From the IMG/VR virus record IMGVR_UViG_3300022188_000064, positions 1 to 20,214 of that record: a stretch of DNA of 20,214 nucleotides; one strand, written 5' to 3'. Shown piece by piece: positions 7,722 through 14,091 of this stretch. The position numbers and the translations under genes are program-made. The notes beneath the pieces are model-generated. The model was not told where the DNA came from, made no database searches, and saw nothing but the letters and a program-made list of their open reading frames with translations. Position 1 is the stretch's first letter. Each line of letters opens with the position of its first letter. The stretch is from a virus.

Positions 7722-8182
7722 CTCACCCCTAAAATACGATCCACTTCGTTAATCAGCATGCTGCGTGTTTTTTCTTTCTCTTCTTCAGAATGCTTCCCTG
7801 TTTCACTTTCCATATATTCGGTTTTTATTTTTCCGATCAGGGCCAGGGCTTTTTCCACCTTATCCCAGCGTTCCACCAGCGCACCAAGCTTGCTTAATGT
7901 ATCCATCATGGGGGCGGAAACCTCACACGGGGCAAGCCCCTCTACATATCCTAGCTGCCGTTCAAACAGATCCTTAAGCCGGATAATATTGCTTCTTTTC
8001 TGCTGCCTGGCCTTATCCCATCCGTCAATATCTTCGCCGAAAACCCGGGAGTCCTCCTTCCATCTGCGCAGAGTAGTGCCGCTGATATCAAGCTGTTTTG
8101 ATATCTCGGTCAAATTGCTCCCGCCTGTATACATCTGCATGGCCAAAGGCTCTTTTGCTGCCCTGTCTCCCTTTGTGCCCAT
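7718..8182 (-). CDS. Probable terminase small subunit (Mu gp27 position)
   Basis: A 154-residue DNA-binding protein in the place of the small terminase subunit, immediately before the large subunit. The N-terminus has a helix-turn-helix (about 8-45): AAKEPLAMQMYTGG, then LTEISKQLDISGTTLRRWKE, a typical Trp-containing recognition helix. The rest is helical and charged, ending in a coiled stretch. It would recognise phage DNA and present it to the large subunit. Both ends overlap the neighbouring genes (TGATG and ATGA), showing a tight operon. The assignment rests on position and the HTH more than on a clear family signature. Confidence 0.7.
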   Translation of the reverse strand: MGTKGDRAAKEPLAMQMYTGGSNLTEISKQLDISGTTLRRWKEDSRVFGEDIDGWDKARQQKRSNIIRLKDLFERQLGYVEGLAPCEVSAPMMDTLSKLGALVERWDKVEKALALIGKIKTEYMESETGKHSEEEKEKTRSMLINEVDRILGVR

Positions 8183-8427
8183 CAGTCCAGTTCCTTTTCA
8201 AGGCGGTCGATATCACTGCGAAGACTTAATATGCCTGCCCATGCAGTTTCCAGGTCACCCCACATTTGAGAAAGCTGGGGGATTTCCATATCTTCGATCT
8301 GGGTGAGATTTACATTAATACCCTGCCTGACAGAAGCAGCCAGGGCCTTAAATTTATTTTTCAGCCGAGACCTGTTTTCCCTGCTTTCTATTAATTTACC
8401 CTTTATGGCTGCACGTTCAAAATTCAT
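8182..8427 (-). CDS. Small coiled-coil protein, conserved in Mu-like phages
   Basis: An 81-residue protein, mostly helical and charged, with no membrane segment. It contains IRQGIN-like and EDMEIPQLSQMW-like blocks (VRQGINVNLTQIEDMEIPQL at about 33-52) and a terminal heptad-like helix. Similar proteins sit just before the terminase genes in Mu-like prophages; to my knowledge no function is established. Start and stop both overlap the neighbours (TAATG and TGATG). Confidence 0.7.
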   Translation of the reverse strand: MNFERAAIKGKLIESRENRSRLKNKFKALAASVRQGINVNLTQIEDMEIPQLSQMWGDLETAWAGILSLRSDIDRLEKELD

Positions 8428-8717
8428 TATTTGTTAATCTCCATATGCCTGATTATATCTTCCAGTCTTGTAAAAGCCTGTGTGTTCATGATTATTATTT
8501 CCTTGAGATCTTCTGAGAGGCCATTGGATTTTTTCACAAGCTCAACATTGTTTTCATACATTCGGCGCCACTCCGCCATATCCTGCCTGTAAACTGCCAG
8601 GGTTTTTTGATTGTCCTTTATAGATGTCCAGCACAAAACAGCCAAAATGCCTGTGATTCCGAATGAAGAAAAGTTTGAAACTATGTCGATTAAAGATGTT
8701 GCCGATGCTCCGTCCAT
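8427..8717 (-). CDS. Small membrane protein with coiled coil, lysis region
   Basis: A 96-residue protein with one hydrophobic segment at about residues 14-31 (FSSFGITGILAVLCWTSI) followed by a long charged helix likely to form a coiled coil. It lies between the endolysin and terminase genes, where Mu-like phages keep small membrane proteins. A role in lysis (spanin-like or holin-linked) or as an inner-membrane accessory is possible but not shown. It has an AGGAG ribosome site and a palindromic element lies just upstream. Confidence 0.65.
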   Translation of the reverse strand: MDGASATSLIDIVSNFSSFGITGILAVLCWTSIKDNQKTLAVYRQDMAEWRRMYENNVELVKKSNGLSEDLKEIIIMNTQAFTRLEDIIRHMEINK

Positions 8718-8732
8718 TTTGCTCTCCTGTCT

Positions 8733-8760
8733 GTAAGGGCACAGTGATCCGTGCCCTTAC
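8733..8760. repeat. Palindromic element family 2, copy a
   Basis: An inverted repeat, GTAAGGGCAC-n8-GTGCCCTTAC, in the short gap between two lysis-region genes. Ten-base arms are perfect. It belongs with the GGGCACGA/TCGTGCCC group found downstream in this window. Confidence 0.75.
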
Positions 8761-8772
8761 TATAATCGCGGC

Positions 8773-9030
8773 CTACCTGCTTTGTGATCTATAAGGAGCC
8801 ATGCCCTTAAACGGAATATCCTTATATTTATCACCAGGGTACTCTTTTGCCGGAACCGAAATTTCCGCTTTCCAGCCAAAAATCCTGCACATTGCATCCG
8901 CCAGATTAGCCATTTCATCAATTGTAATCCTGACTACTCCATCCTCATCCGGCTTAAGAGCATCTACTGCCCAGGTTGAAACTACCCCAAAAAAAGCCAA
9001 AACTTTCCAAATACTTGTCCTTGATCTCAT
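8773..9030 (-). CDS. Small membrane-anchored or secreted protein, lysis region
   Basis: An 85-residue protein with a basic N-terminus (MRSRTSIWK) and a hydrophobic segment (VLAFFGVVSTWAVDAL, about 10-25), followed by an acidic, soluble C-terminal part. Its place directly after the endolysin suggests a lysis role such as holin or a membrane regulator. Only one hydrophobic segment is seen, so a classical multi-span holin is unlikely. It has an AAGGAGA ribosome site six bases from ATG. No family recognised. Confidence 0.6.
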   Translation of the reverse strand: MRSRTSIWKVLAFFGVVSTWAVDALKPDEDGVVRITIDEMANLADAMCRIFGWKAEISVPAKEYPGDKYKDIPFKGMAPYRSQSR

Positions 9031-9056
9031 TTTTTCTCCTTGTTAAAATTGATAAT

Positions 9057-9074
9057 GGCACGATGCTTCGTGCC
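9057..9074. repeat. Palindromic element family 2, copy b
   Basis: GGCACGA-n4-TCGTGCC, ending one base from the endolysin stop codon. The stem may protect the 3' side of the endolysin message; there is no U-tract. Confidence 0.75.
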
Positions 9075-9075
9075 T

Positions 9076-9525
9076 TTATTTAAATCGCGCCCCTACCATT
9101 TCCCGCAAAGGTCCTAACCGAATATTAGGACAGGTTTTGCCGGAAAATTCATTATGACCATGTATATTTTCAGATTTTAAATCGAATATTTTCACCAGGG
9201 CAAACAAAAGCCTGGGCAGGGATGAATATAATTGCTTCCCTGTAAAATGCCGCCGGCCAATCAGGCAGACCCCCACCGAAGTTTCATTGTAACCCCGGCA
9301 GTGAGCACCGACTTCATTAATTAACCGGCCGCGCTGTATAAGGCCGTCAAGTTTTAGATTGTATGGTTTACCCTGGGTTGCAACGCCGTTGGTGATAATA
9401 AAATGATACCCGCAGCCTTTCCAGCCGCGGGCTTTGTGCCAGGAATTTATGAGGTTCACGTCTCCAAAGTCTGAATCGGAGCAATGAATTATAATCTTTT
9501 CGATATCAGATATCTTGCGGATCAT
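9076..9525 (-). CDS. N-acetylmuramoyl-L-alanine amidase (endolysin)
   Basis: A 149-residue single-domain amidase of the T7 lysozyme (amidase_2) type, which cuts the bond between N-acetylmuramic acid and L-alanine in peptidoglycan to lyse the host. Predicted zinc ligands are His14 (IIIHCSDS), His124 (HGHNEF) and Cys132 (GKTCPN). Lys130 and Tyr40 (CGYHF) correspond to the catalytic Lys and Tyr of T7 lysozyme; the His-Lys-Cys spacing of +6 and +8 is the same. No signal peptide is present, so it needs a holin or similar to reach the wall. ATG at 9525 is chosen because an AGGAGGG site lies five bases upstream. A strong hairpin with a T-tract lies directly before that site. Confidence 0.92.
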   Translation of the reverse strand: MIRKISDIEKIIIHCSDSDFGDVNLINSWHKARGWKGCGYHFIITNGVATQGKPYNLKLDGLIQRGRLINEVGAHCRGYNETSVGVCLIGRRHFTGKQLYSSLPRLLFALVKIFDLKSENIHGHNEFSGKTCPNIRLGPLREMVGARFK

Positions 9526-9545
9526 GGCTCCCTCCTGCAAAAAAA

Positions 9546-9597
9546 AAGACCGGTTGCGTCATACAGTTAACAGGGCTGTAAGTCCGCAACCGGTCTT
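9546..9597. terminator. Strong hairpin with T-tracts on both sides, before the endolysin
   Basis: Thirteen-base perfect arms, AAGACCGGTTGCG and CGCAACCGGTCTT, enclose a second stem (TACAG/CTGTA at 9562-9566 and 9576-9580). Reading leftwards (minus strand) the stem runs into a T-tract at 9539-9547, then the endolysin ribosome site. Reading rightwards it is followed by ATTTTTTTT. It therefore looks like a bidirectional rho-independent terminator or an attenuator at the head of the late operon. Confidence 0.75.
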
Positions 9598-9613
9598 ATT
9601 TTTTTACCGGGAC

Positions 9614-9641
9614 GCAGGAGCACGGCTCGCCGTGCTCCTGC
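9614..9641. repeat. Palindromic element family 2, copy c (long perfect stem)
   Basis: GCAGGAGCACGGC-TC-GCCGTGCTCCTGC, 13-base perfect arms. The A-tract after it on the plus strand means it is not a terminator in that direction, and on the minus strand it lacks a T-tract after the stem. It lies between the promoter candidate at 9671-9699 and the terminator-like hairpin at 9546-9597. Confidence 0.7.
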
Positions 9642-9670
9642 AAAAAAAACATGATCAATTGTGCTTTTTA

Positions 9671-9699
9671 TATATAAAAAATTTTGTTGCTTTGGTCAA
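9671..9699 (-). promoter_or_regulatory. Candidate promoter for the lysis/late operon
   Basis: On the minus strand TTGACC is followed after 17 bases by TATATA, in an AT-rich stretch. It is placed after the last middle gene and before the two hairpins and the endolysin. This fits the start of the late transcript, although activator-dependent Mu-like late promoters often have poor -35 boxes. Confidence 0.45.
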
Positions 9700-9705
9700 G
9701 GGTTT

Positions 9706-9810
9706 TTAAAAAAATCCTTTGTATTTTAATTGACCGTACATTGCCCTTAGCCGGTCAAGGCGCAGGATGATGTTATCAATGTTCTCGGCAGTATATGAGA
9801 TTGTTGCCAT
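9706..9810 (-). CDS. Micro-gene (34 residues) after rha
   Basis: The ORF starts at the ATG that overlaps the Rha stop (GCATAATGG) and encodes MATISYTAENIDNIILRLDR followed by LRAMYGQLKYKGFF. It is helical and charged, with no membrane segment. The overlap suggests translational coupling. No family recognised; it could be a spurious frame, but the coupling and the amphipathic sequence argue for a gene. Confidence 0.45.
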   Translation of the reverse strand: MATISYTAENIDNIILRLDRLRAMYGQLKYKGFF

Positions 9811-10541
9811 TATGCACCTGCCTTTGCCAGAAGCTCTTTGTAGTTCTGTTTTAAGCCGAGGCATCTTACCACTCTAACGCTGGAGCCGTGGATCATGAGC
9901 GTGGAAGAATAGGTGGTTTCAACGGCACGGTAAAGCTTCGTGAAAAAATGGGCTTTGCATTCTGCGTGAACTTTTCTCTTTTGGCAATGCTCCAGGTAAA
10001 TGCTGTAAAGATCATCCTTTGCAGCAACATGCCCCATGCCTACGTCGCAATATTTGTGGGCAAAGCTCCACATAGGATCGTAGACGTTGGCGTTAATTCT
10101 GAACTGATCCATTTTGACTTCAAGACGATCGATTTTAGCCAGAATTGCAGGGAGAATGGAAATATGCATATCGGAAGGCTTTTTCTCCATTGCATTAAAG
10201 GCTGCTATGTATTTTTCTTTCCACTCCATCATCTTTTTGCCTGTAAACCCCAACGTCAAAAGATCGAATCCGTTCCGGGTGATGAGGTACATGGGATATT
10301 CTTTCCCGCGGTCGTTTATGTAAGATGTCATCTGAAAGTTCAGCTTACCAAACTCATATGAGCACTCCAGCTTTCTGATAGATCGAAGAATGTTTTTATG
10401 CTCTTTTTCAAGATTCCCGGCAATACGCAGGGATGTTGTAACGGGTTTGCCTTCGCTGGTAGTGTTAACGAGTTCATTTTCTTGAAAGTGAATCAGGTTT
10501 GAGTTTGGCGCGGATGCGCCTGTGGCTGTTTCTGTGGTCAT
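9810..10541 (-). CDS. rha: Rha family regulatory protein
   Basis: A 243-residue protein with an N-terminal Rha domain (about 20-122). Its signature is clear: VTTSLRIAGNLEKEHKNILR, LNFQMTSYINDRGKEYPMY, LITRNGFDLLTLGFTGKK and YIAAFNAMEK. Rha proteins are phage regulators named from phi-80 and P22-type phages, where one interferes with growth in hosts lacking IHF; the exact biochemistry is unclear. The C-terminal part (about 150-235; MGHVAAKDDLYSIYLEHCQK and following) resembles the winged-helix DNA-binding tail found in P4-type primases. It sits between middle and late genes, where Mu keeps its late-transcription activators. ATG has a GGGAGA site. Confidence 0.85.
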   Translation of the reverse strand: MTTETATGASAPNSNLIHFQENELVNTTSEGKPVTTSLRIAGNLEKEHKNILRSIRKLECSYEFGKLNFQMTSYINDRGKEYPMYLITRNGFDLLTLGFTGKKMMEWKEKYIAAFNAMEKKPSDMHISILPAILAKIDRLEVKMDQFRINANVYDPMWSFAHKYCDVGMGHVAAKDDLYSIYLEHCQKRKVHAECKAHFFTKLYRAVETTYSSTLMIHGSSVRVVRCLGLKQNYKELLAKAGA

Positions 10542-10562
10542 GGTATTATCTCCCTTTTTAAT

Positions 10563-10591
10563 TTTATAATTTCATCCGGTTATTTCTGCAA
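10563..10591 (-). promoter_or_regulatory. Candidate rha promoter
   Basis: On the minus strand TTGCAG, 17 bases, TATAAA. The -10 box is good and the -35 is weak. The leader to the rha ribosome site would be only a few bases long. Confidence 0.3.
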
Positions 10592-10594
10592 TCG

Positions 10595-10620
10595 TAGGGG
10601 CACGATGCTTCGTGCCCTTT
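10595..10620. repeat. Palindromic element family 2, copy d
   Basis: GTAGGGGCACGA, then TGCT, then TCGTGCCC (arms 10598-10605 and 10610-10617). It lies in the gap between the FN3-like gene and the rha promoter, touching the stop codon of the former. Confidence 0.8.
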
Positions 10621-10985
10621 TAATAAACTATCTCCCTTTGCAGCTCCTGAGTAAATTCACCCATCCGTTTAAGAATATAGCCTGCTTCATTATAAATATA
10701 ATTAATGTTCACGGGCTCACTCTTATTTCCCGAAAAATCAAAAGAAGAAACTCCAAAAAAATTATCAACCCCCTCAGCCACAGCAAAATTGCCCTTAAAC
10801 TCCCTGGCGCCGGGGTCATTAATTACAGCAGTTTCTTCACCCTTAAAATAAATAATAAAACCTGCAAGATCATCAGCAACAGGCTCTTCTATTTCCCAAA
10901 AAACCGTGAGTAAAGGCTCACCGCCCGCAGGCTTCGCCCCGATCATCACCATGTCTATAAATAAAATCAAATATAAGAATTTCAT
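10620..10985 (-). CDS. Exported FN3-like protein, possible moron
   Basis: A 121-residue protein starting MKFLYLILFIDMVMIGAKPA, a short basic then hydrophobic stretch typical of a signal peptide, with possible cleavage near residue 19. The rest looks like one fibronectin type III-like beta domain: LLTVFWEIEEPVADDLAGF, then IIYFKGE, FAVAEGVDNFFGVSSFDFSG and NKSEPVNINYIYN, the usual order of F/Y-rich strands with a terminal S.P..v. motif. ATG at 10985 is chosen because it begins the signal peptide. An exported domain between regulatory genes is unusual and could be a host-modifying moron. Confidence 0.6.
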   Translation of the reverse strand: MKFLYLILFIDMVMIGAKPAGGEPLLTVFWEIEEPVADDLAGFIIYFKGEETAVINDPGAREFKGNFAVAEGVDNFFGVSSFDFSGNKSEPVNINYIYNEAGYILKRMGEFTQELQREIVY

Positions 10986-11032
10986 AATTTCTCTTTTTTG
11001 GAGATAAAATAATGTATTTTGACGTATGGCCC

Positions 11033-11064
11033 CCGTAGGGGCATGAAGCATCGTGCCTCTACGG
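11033..11064. repeat. Palindromic element family 2, copy e
   Basis: CCGTAGGGGCATGA, a short loop, then TCGTGCCTCTACGG: an imperfect 32-base inverted repeat. It overlaps the stop codon of the small gene at 11059-11268, so the element supplies that gene's last codons. Confidence 0.75.
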
Positions 11065-11268
11065 TTGGACAGCATTTTTTTTCTTACGCCATTTAATAAT
11101 ATCTTTAGCCAGCTTTCCAAACGCATTCACGCTGATCAACCCGCCGGCATCACCCCGTGTGTCAATACGATTGCTTAAAATCAATGAAAGTTCGCTCATA
11201 TCAGCCGCATCATCGTAGGTCAGTATATCCAGCAGAGACACGGCGCGCCGTGCCCCCGCGCTTTTCAA
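11059..11268 (-). CDS. Small hypothetical phage protein
   Basis: A 69-residue protein from a TTG codon that overlaps the previous stop (GATTGA), with GGGGGAGA just upstream. An ATG at 11199 (MSELSLILSNRID) would give a shorter product. The central part DMSELSLILSNRIDTRGDAG and the basic IIKWRKKKN tail look like a real protein. Residues 4-10 (AGARRAV) are encoded by a palindromic element, and the last codons by another, so both ends may have been altered. Function unknown. Confidence 0.5.
   Translation of the reverse strand: MKSAGARRAVSLLDILTYDDAADMSELSLILSNRIDTRGDAGGLISVNAFGKLAKDIIKWRKKKNAVQP
11239..11252. repeat. Palindromic element family 2, copy f
   Basis: CACGGCGCGCCGTG, a perfect 14-base palindrome flanked by GACA and CCCC. 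It lies within the first codons of the small gene and encodes ARRAV on the minus strand. Confidence 0.55.
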
Positions 11269-11519
11269 TCTCCCCCCTGTTCAGAACCAAACCCCAAAGC
11301 ATCAAGCCGCTCTTTATTTCTACGCTGTATCTTTTGATACGCATCATATTCGTCTGCGTACATCCTATCTGTAAAATAATATTCATAAATAATGTCCCTA
11401 AGCCTGCTTATTGACAACTGATGCTCAAAAATTTCATCCTTTAACGCCTGCAAAGAAGGCTTTTCAACTATATTTTTTTCTATCTCCTGCCAGGTTGGAA
11501 CATAATATTCATTCCCCAT
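11265..11519 (-). CDS. Small hypothetical protein
   Basis: An 84-residue protein with an acidic, helical character and many Tyr residues (IIYEYYFTDRMYADEYDAYQ). It has a GGGAGA site before ATG, and overlaps the previous gene by 11 bases. No membrane segment, signal peptide or recognised domain is seen. Its place in the middle operon suggests a phage accessory role. Confidence 0.6.
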   Translation of the reverse strand: MGNEYYVPTWQEIEKNIVEKPSLQALKDEIFEHQLSISRLRDIIYEYYFTDRMYADEYDAYQKIQRRNKERLDALGFGSEQGGD

Positions 11520-12069
11520 AATTTTTCTCCCTGCTCTTTTTCCGGTAATTTTCTTCTGTTATCTCTTTCATCTTATCAAACGACAGCCTTTCAGGCTTCC
11601 TGCCTTTGCTTTTCTCCGGTAAAGGCAGTGCCCGCCGTGCCTCTGCTGTTCCGTTGCGCTCTGCTCTGTTATGCCTGACCTCTTTTTGAACATCCATATC
11701 ATTTGCATAATCGTAGGCAATCGCCTTTAAATATCCATGACTTTTTAAAGGAAGGCGTTTGGGCGGATTCTCTATAATCTGATCCATTGCCATGCCCCAC
11801 GCTTTTGCGCTGTTCGGTCTTGCAGCGTTTTTATCATATTGTATATGAGGTGTGCCGATGAGCTCTTTTAGTTCCGATAACAGCCGTAACACCTTTCTCC
11901 ACGTCAGGGCTTTCACAGGAGGCCTAAACAGCGCCAGGTACGAAAAACACCGGCTGGAAACATCATACTGAAGCTCACCAGCCAGCTTCAGGCACTGCCG
12001 GGCGATTGCATCATTTAACCATGCCTCTGCGCTGTGTACCGCCGAACATGATGGACATATAAGCTTCAT
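11509..12069 (-). CDS. Conserved Mu-like phage protein with N-terminal Cys pair
   Basis: A 186-residue protein beginning MKLICPSCSAVHSAEAWLND, with a CPSC pair like half of a zinc ribbon. The middle (about 20-125) has conserved-looking blocks: SYLALFRPPVKALTWRKVLR, IQYDKNAARPNSAKAWGMAM and RLPLKSHGYLKAIAYD. Similar proteins of unknown function are found in the middle region of Mu-like prophages. ATG at 12069 (GGAG upstream) is preferred over one 12 codons earlier, whose first codons lie in a palindromic element. Residues near TAEARRALPLP (about 150) also derive from such an element. Confidence 0.7.
   Translation of the reverse strand: MKLICPSCSAVHSAEAWLNDAIARQCLKLAGELQYDVSSRCFSYLALFRPPVKALTWRKVLRLLSELKELIGTPHIQYDKNAARPNSAKAWGMAMDQIIENPPKRLPLKSHGYLKAIAYDYANDMDVQKEVRHNRAERNGTAEARRALPLPEKSKGRKPERLSFDKMKEITEENYRKKSREKNYGE
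11624..11641. repeat. Palindromic element family 2, copy g (in frame)
   Basis: GGCAGTGCCCGCCGTGCC, an imperfect inverted repeat within the Cys-pair protein gene. It encodes ARRAL in the frame used, similar to copy f. Confidence 0.45.
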
Positions 12070-12084
12070 AATTCTTTTCTCCGA

Positions 12085-12113
12085 GGGGGAGACACTGCGC
12101 GCCATGCTCCCCC
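12085..12113. repeat. Palindromic element family 2, copy h
   Basis: GGGGGAG at 12085-12091 pairs with CTCCCCC at 12107-12113, around a GCGCGC core. It lies between the small gene at 12131 and the Cys-pair gene at 12069. Confidence 0.6.
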
Positions 12114-12130
12114 AATATTTTTTTCATATT

Positions 12131-12304
12131 TTATTTTTTTTCAATACCCAAAGGTCCAGGAGGCAAAGGTTTCCTCGGTTCATAGGGTATAAAACCGCTC
12201 CCCTCAACCCCGCCGGTGATTTTTAAAAAATCAATTTCTGTTTTTGCAGAATTAATAATTGTTTGTGCTACAGCGCTGATCGTTTTAGCAGTTTCAATAT
12301 CCAT
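12131..12304 (-). CDS. Small phage protein (MDIETAKT type)
   Basis: A 57-residue protein beginning MDIETAKTISAVAQTIINSA, followed by KTEIDFLKITGG, GSGFIPYEP and a Pro-rich end. Small proteins with this pattern occur next to HNH genes in Mu-like prophages; function unknown. The start overlaps the tail of the broken HNH gene, and there is no convincing ribosome site (only GGGGC), probably because a deletion removed the original leader. It may be poorly translated. Confidence 0.6.
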   Translation of the reverse strand: MDIETAKTISAVAQTIINSAKTEIDFLKITGGVEGSGFIPYEPRKPLPPGPLGIEKK

Positions 12305-12768
12305 ACCGCATGCCCCGGCGGCACCGGCCCAAAACAAGACTCCCACAATATGCTGTGGGCGCTTTTCCAGTCCCGGGGAGAGTAACCGGTATCTGATATT
12401 TTTATTTGCAGAATTCCATCTTTACTGGTTCGCTCGCTGCCGACAGGCCTCCATGTATATGGGCGCCTACCTGCCTTGAACTGTGTTTTTACGGAGTTGC
12501 CTCCGGCCTGCCATCCTTTTACTCCAAAATTATGGGGCCGGTGCCCCAGCTTAAACGGCGCTGCCTTGCTTCGGTCATCCCCGGAACGAATACGCCCGAC
12601 ACCTGCGCTGTTAAGATATTCTTCGCTTTTACGCAGCCCAAGGCTGGATGCTTTGGAATATATACCTCTCTTTGAGCGGCAAGACAGAACAGCCAAAGCA
12701 CTTGTTGACGTATCCGGATAAAGCCGCGTTAATAATTCTATTTCGTCATTTGTCCAAATCTTTTTCAT
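12268..12768 (-). pseudogene. HNH endonuclease, C-terminal half deleted
   Basis: A 166-codon frame. Residues about 1-45 form a SANT/HTH-like DNA-binding segment (WTNDEIELLTRLYPDTSTSA), and about 105-155 match the front of an HNH nuclease: WRPVGSERTSKDGILQIKI, then WKSAHSILWE and FGPVPPGHAV. In intact relatives GHAV is followed by the second His and Asn metal-binding part (a KDG..NN..NLE pattern). Here the frame passes directly into the start of the next gene, out of phase (WILKLLKRSAL, then TAG). The catalytic core is thus incomplete and the protein is probably inactive. Overlap of its start with the preceding operon is normal. Confidence 0.7.
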
Positions 12769-12774
12769 TTTAAA

Positions 12775-13482
12775 TCACACTCCCAAAGACTCAACCATTA
12801 TAGAAAGCTCAGCAGCCTTGATTTTCATTTCAGCAACTTCTGCCTTGCCCAAAAGAATGCTCCCGTATTTGTTACTGAGTTTTTTCAGGCCAGCAGAGAA
12901 CCTGTCCGGGCTTTCAAGCATGCGGCCAAGAAAAGAATCCACAACAGCTATCGCGGCAGGATCACCGGACACCCCGGCGTTATCAGGCATTCCAACATCA
13001 GCCGCCATATCTTCAAATTCAAACGTGACCTGCTCCATCATATCCACTAAAGCTGCTTTTTTCCCCCTGGATGCCTTAATAAGCCCTGTCATACCCCGCC
13101 TTTTAAAAGTTTCATAAAAGGCCGCGGCTTCAGATTCCTCCCCTGCTATCCAGTATCCGCCCCCATTACCCGCTTTAGATAAAACAGGAATATTATCGTG
13201 CTTTTTCAGCAGATGAAGCTGTATTCTGCGCACCTCCCGCTTTTGTATCTCAAAATTCTGCCTTTTCTGCGCTTTCCTAACCATCACCGGCAATATTTTT
13301 GAATCCGGCTCAAACCCTTTTAATGCGCAGTCAAACCGGACAGCCAGCTCTATTGCGGAAATCTTTTCATCCGCTCCAAAATGATCCGTCCATAAAATAC
13401 CAAGAAATTTACTCTCAAAGTCTGTTAAAATCCTGGAATGAAGCCCTGTTTTTAAATCATACCCTAAATCTTTTCTATCCAT
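12775..13482 (-). CDS. Conserved Mu-like phage protein, winged-helix-like
   Basis: A 235-residue protein of unknown function. The region about 84-150 (RRIQLHLLKKHDNIPVLSKA, GNGGGYWIAGEESEAAAFYE, FKRRGMTGLIKASRGKKAAL) has the look of a winged helix: a short basic helix, a beta wing with GGGYW, and a further helix. Proteins with this pattern are found between GemA and HNH genes in Mu-like prophages. The C-terminal part is helical. The next gene follows after only a few bases. I do not recognise a named family. Confidence 0.65.
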   Translation of the reverse strand: MDRKDLGYDLKTGLHSRILTDFESKFLGILWTDHFGADEKISAIELAVRFDCALKGFEPDSKILPVMVRKAQKRQNFEIQKREVRRIQLHLLKKHDNIPVLSKAGNGGGYWIAGEESEAAAFYETFKRRGMTGLIKASRGKKAALVDMMEQVTFEFEDMAADVGMPDNAGVSGDPAAIAVVDSFLGRMLESPDRFSAGLKKLSNKYGSILLGKAEVAEMKIKAAELSIMVESLGV

Positions 13483-13503
13483 GATCTGGTCTCCTGCTTT
13501 TAT

Positions 13504-14091
13504 CTATAACCGTTCGTGACTGCCCGACGTGGTTGCCCTGCCGTGGCGGACCGCATCATACATCAGCGCAGACACAATATCGTGCATCTGCTTTGGCGGA
13601 CACCACTGAACACGATCCACACCGGCCATTTTTTTTGCCATGCTGTGGGCATACGCCCAGGGCCGTTTTGCTTCTGCAAGCATGGCCTCTATTTTTTTAA
13701 GCATCTTCCCCTTGTCCGGGTCTTGGAAACATGCCTTGTCCGGACGCCCGGGAAAATTTTGCTTTAAACGATCAAACAACGCTGTTTGATCAGCATCACC
13801 TGTTTTCCAGGCTTTAAGCGAATGCGGCACAAAAGGATTGTATGAAACCGCTTTTTGTTTTTTCAGATGACTGATCAGATCCCTCCGTTCGGCCAGTGTC
13901 ATTTCCGACAATCCGGAAACCCGCCTTTCGCATATAGCCGAAAGCGAATCCAGCCAGTATTCTTTATTCTCAAAATACGGCAGACACAAAGCCAAAAATC
14001 CTTTGTGTATAATTTTGTTTTGCCGGCCGTAAAGGTCTTTTGCGCTGATGCTTTTTGCTTTTGCTGGTTCACATACTTTTGCGCTGCTCAT
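13504..14091 (-). CDS. gemA: GemA-like regulatory protein (Mu gp16, DUF1018)
   Basis: A 195-residue protein of the DUF1018/GemA family. In Mu, GemA changes host gene expression and supercoiling-related functions. Family features are the N-terminal block KDLYGRQNKIIHKGFLALCL, the middle RRDLISHLKKQ segment, and the C-terminal part with KKIEAMLAEAKRPWAYAHSM, MAGVDRVQWCPPKQMHDIVS and LMYDAVRHGR. ATG at 14091 has a strong AGGAGGG site three bases upstream and overlaps the previous gene (ATGA). The longer open frame upstream of it is a chance extension. Confidence 0.82.
   Translation of the reverse strand: MSSAKVCEPAKAKSISAKDLYGRQNKIIHKGFLALCLPYFENKEYWLDSLSAICERRVSGLSEMTLAERRDLISHLKKQKAVSYNPFVPHSLKAWKTGDADQTALFDRLKQNFPGRPDKACFQDPDKGKMLKKIEAMLAEAKRPWAYAHSMAKKMAGVDRVQWCPPKQMHDIVSALMYDAVRHGRATTSGSHERL

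Noticed and set aside
8733-11064. CRISPR-like array from the spaced family-2 palindromes
   Set aside because: Copies are hundreds of bases apart, differ in length and have genes between them; no cas genes are present.
12305-12346. Upstream ATG (MGVLFWAGAAGACG) for the MDIETAKT gene
   Set aside because: These codons are an out-of-phase reading of the HNH gene; the known pattern of this small protein begins at MDIETAKT.
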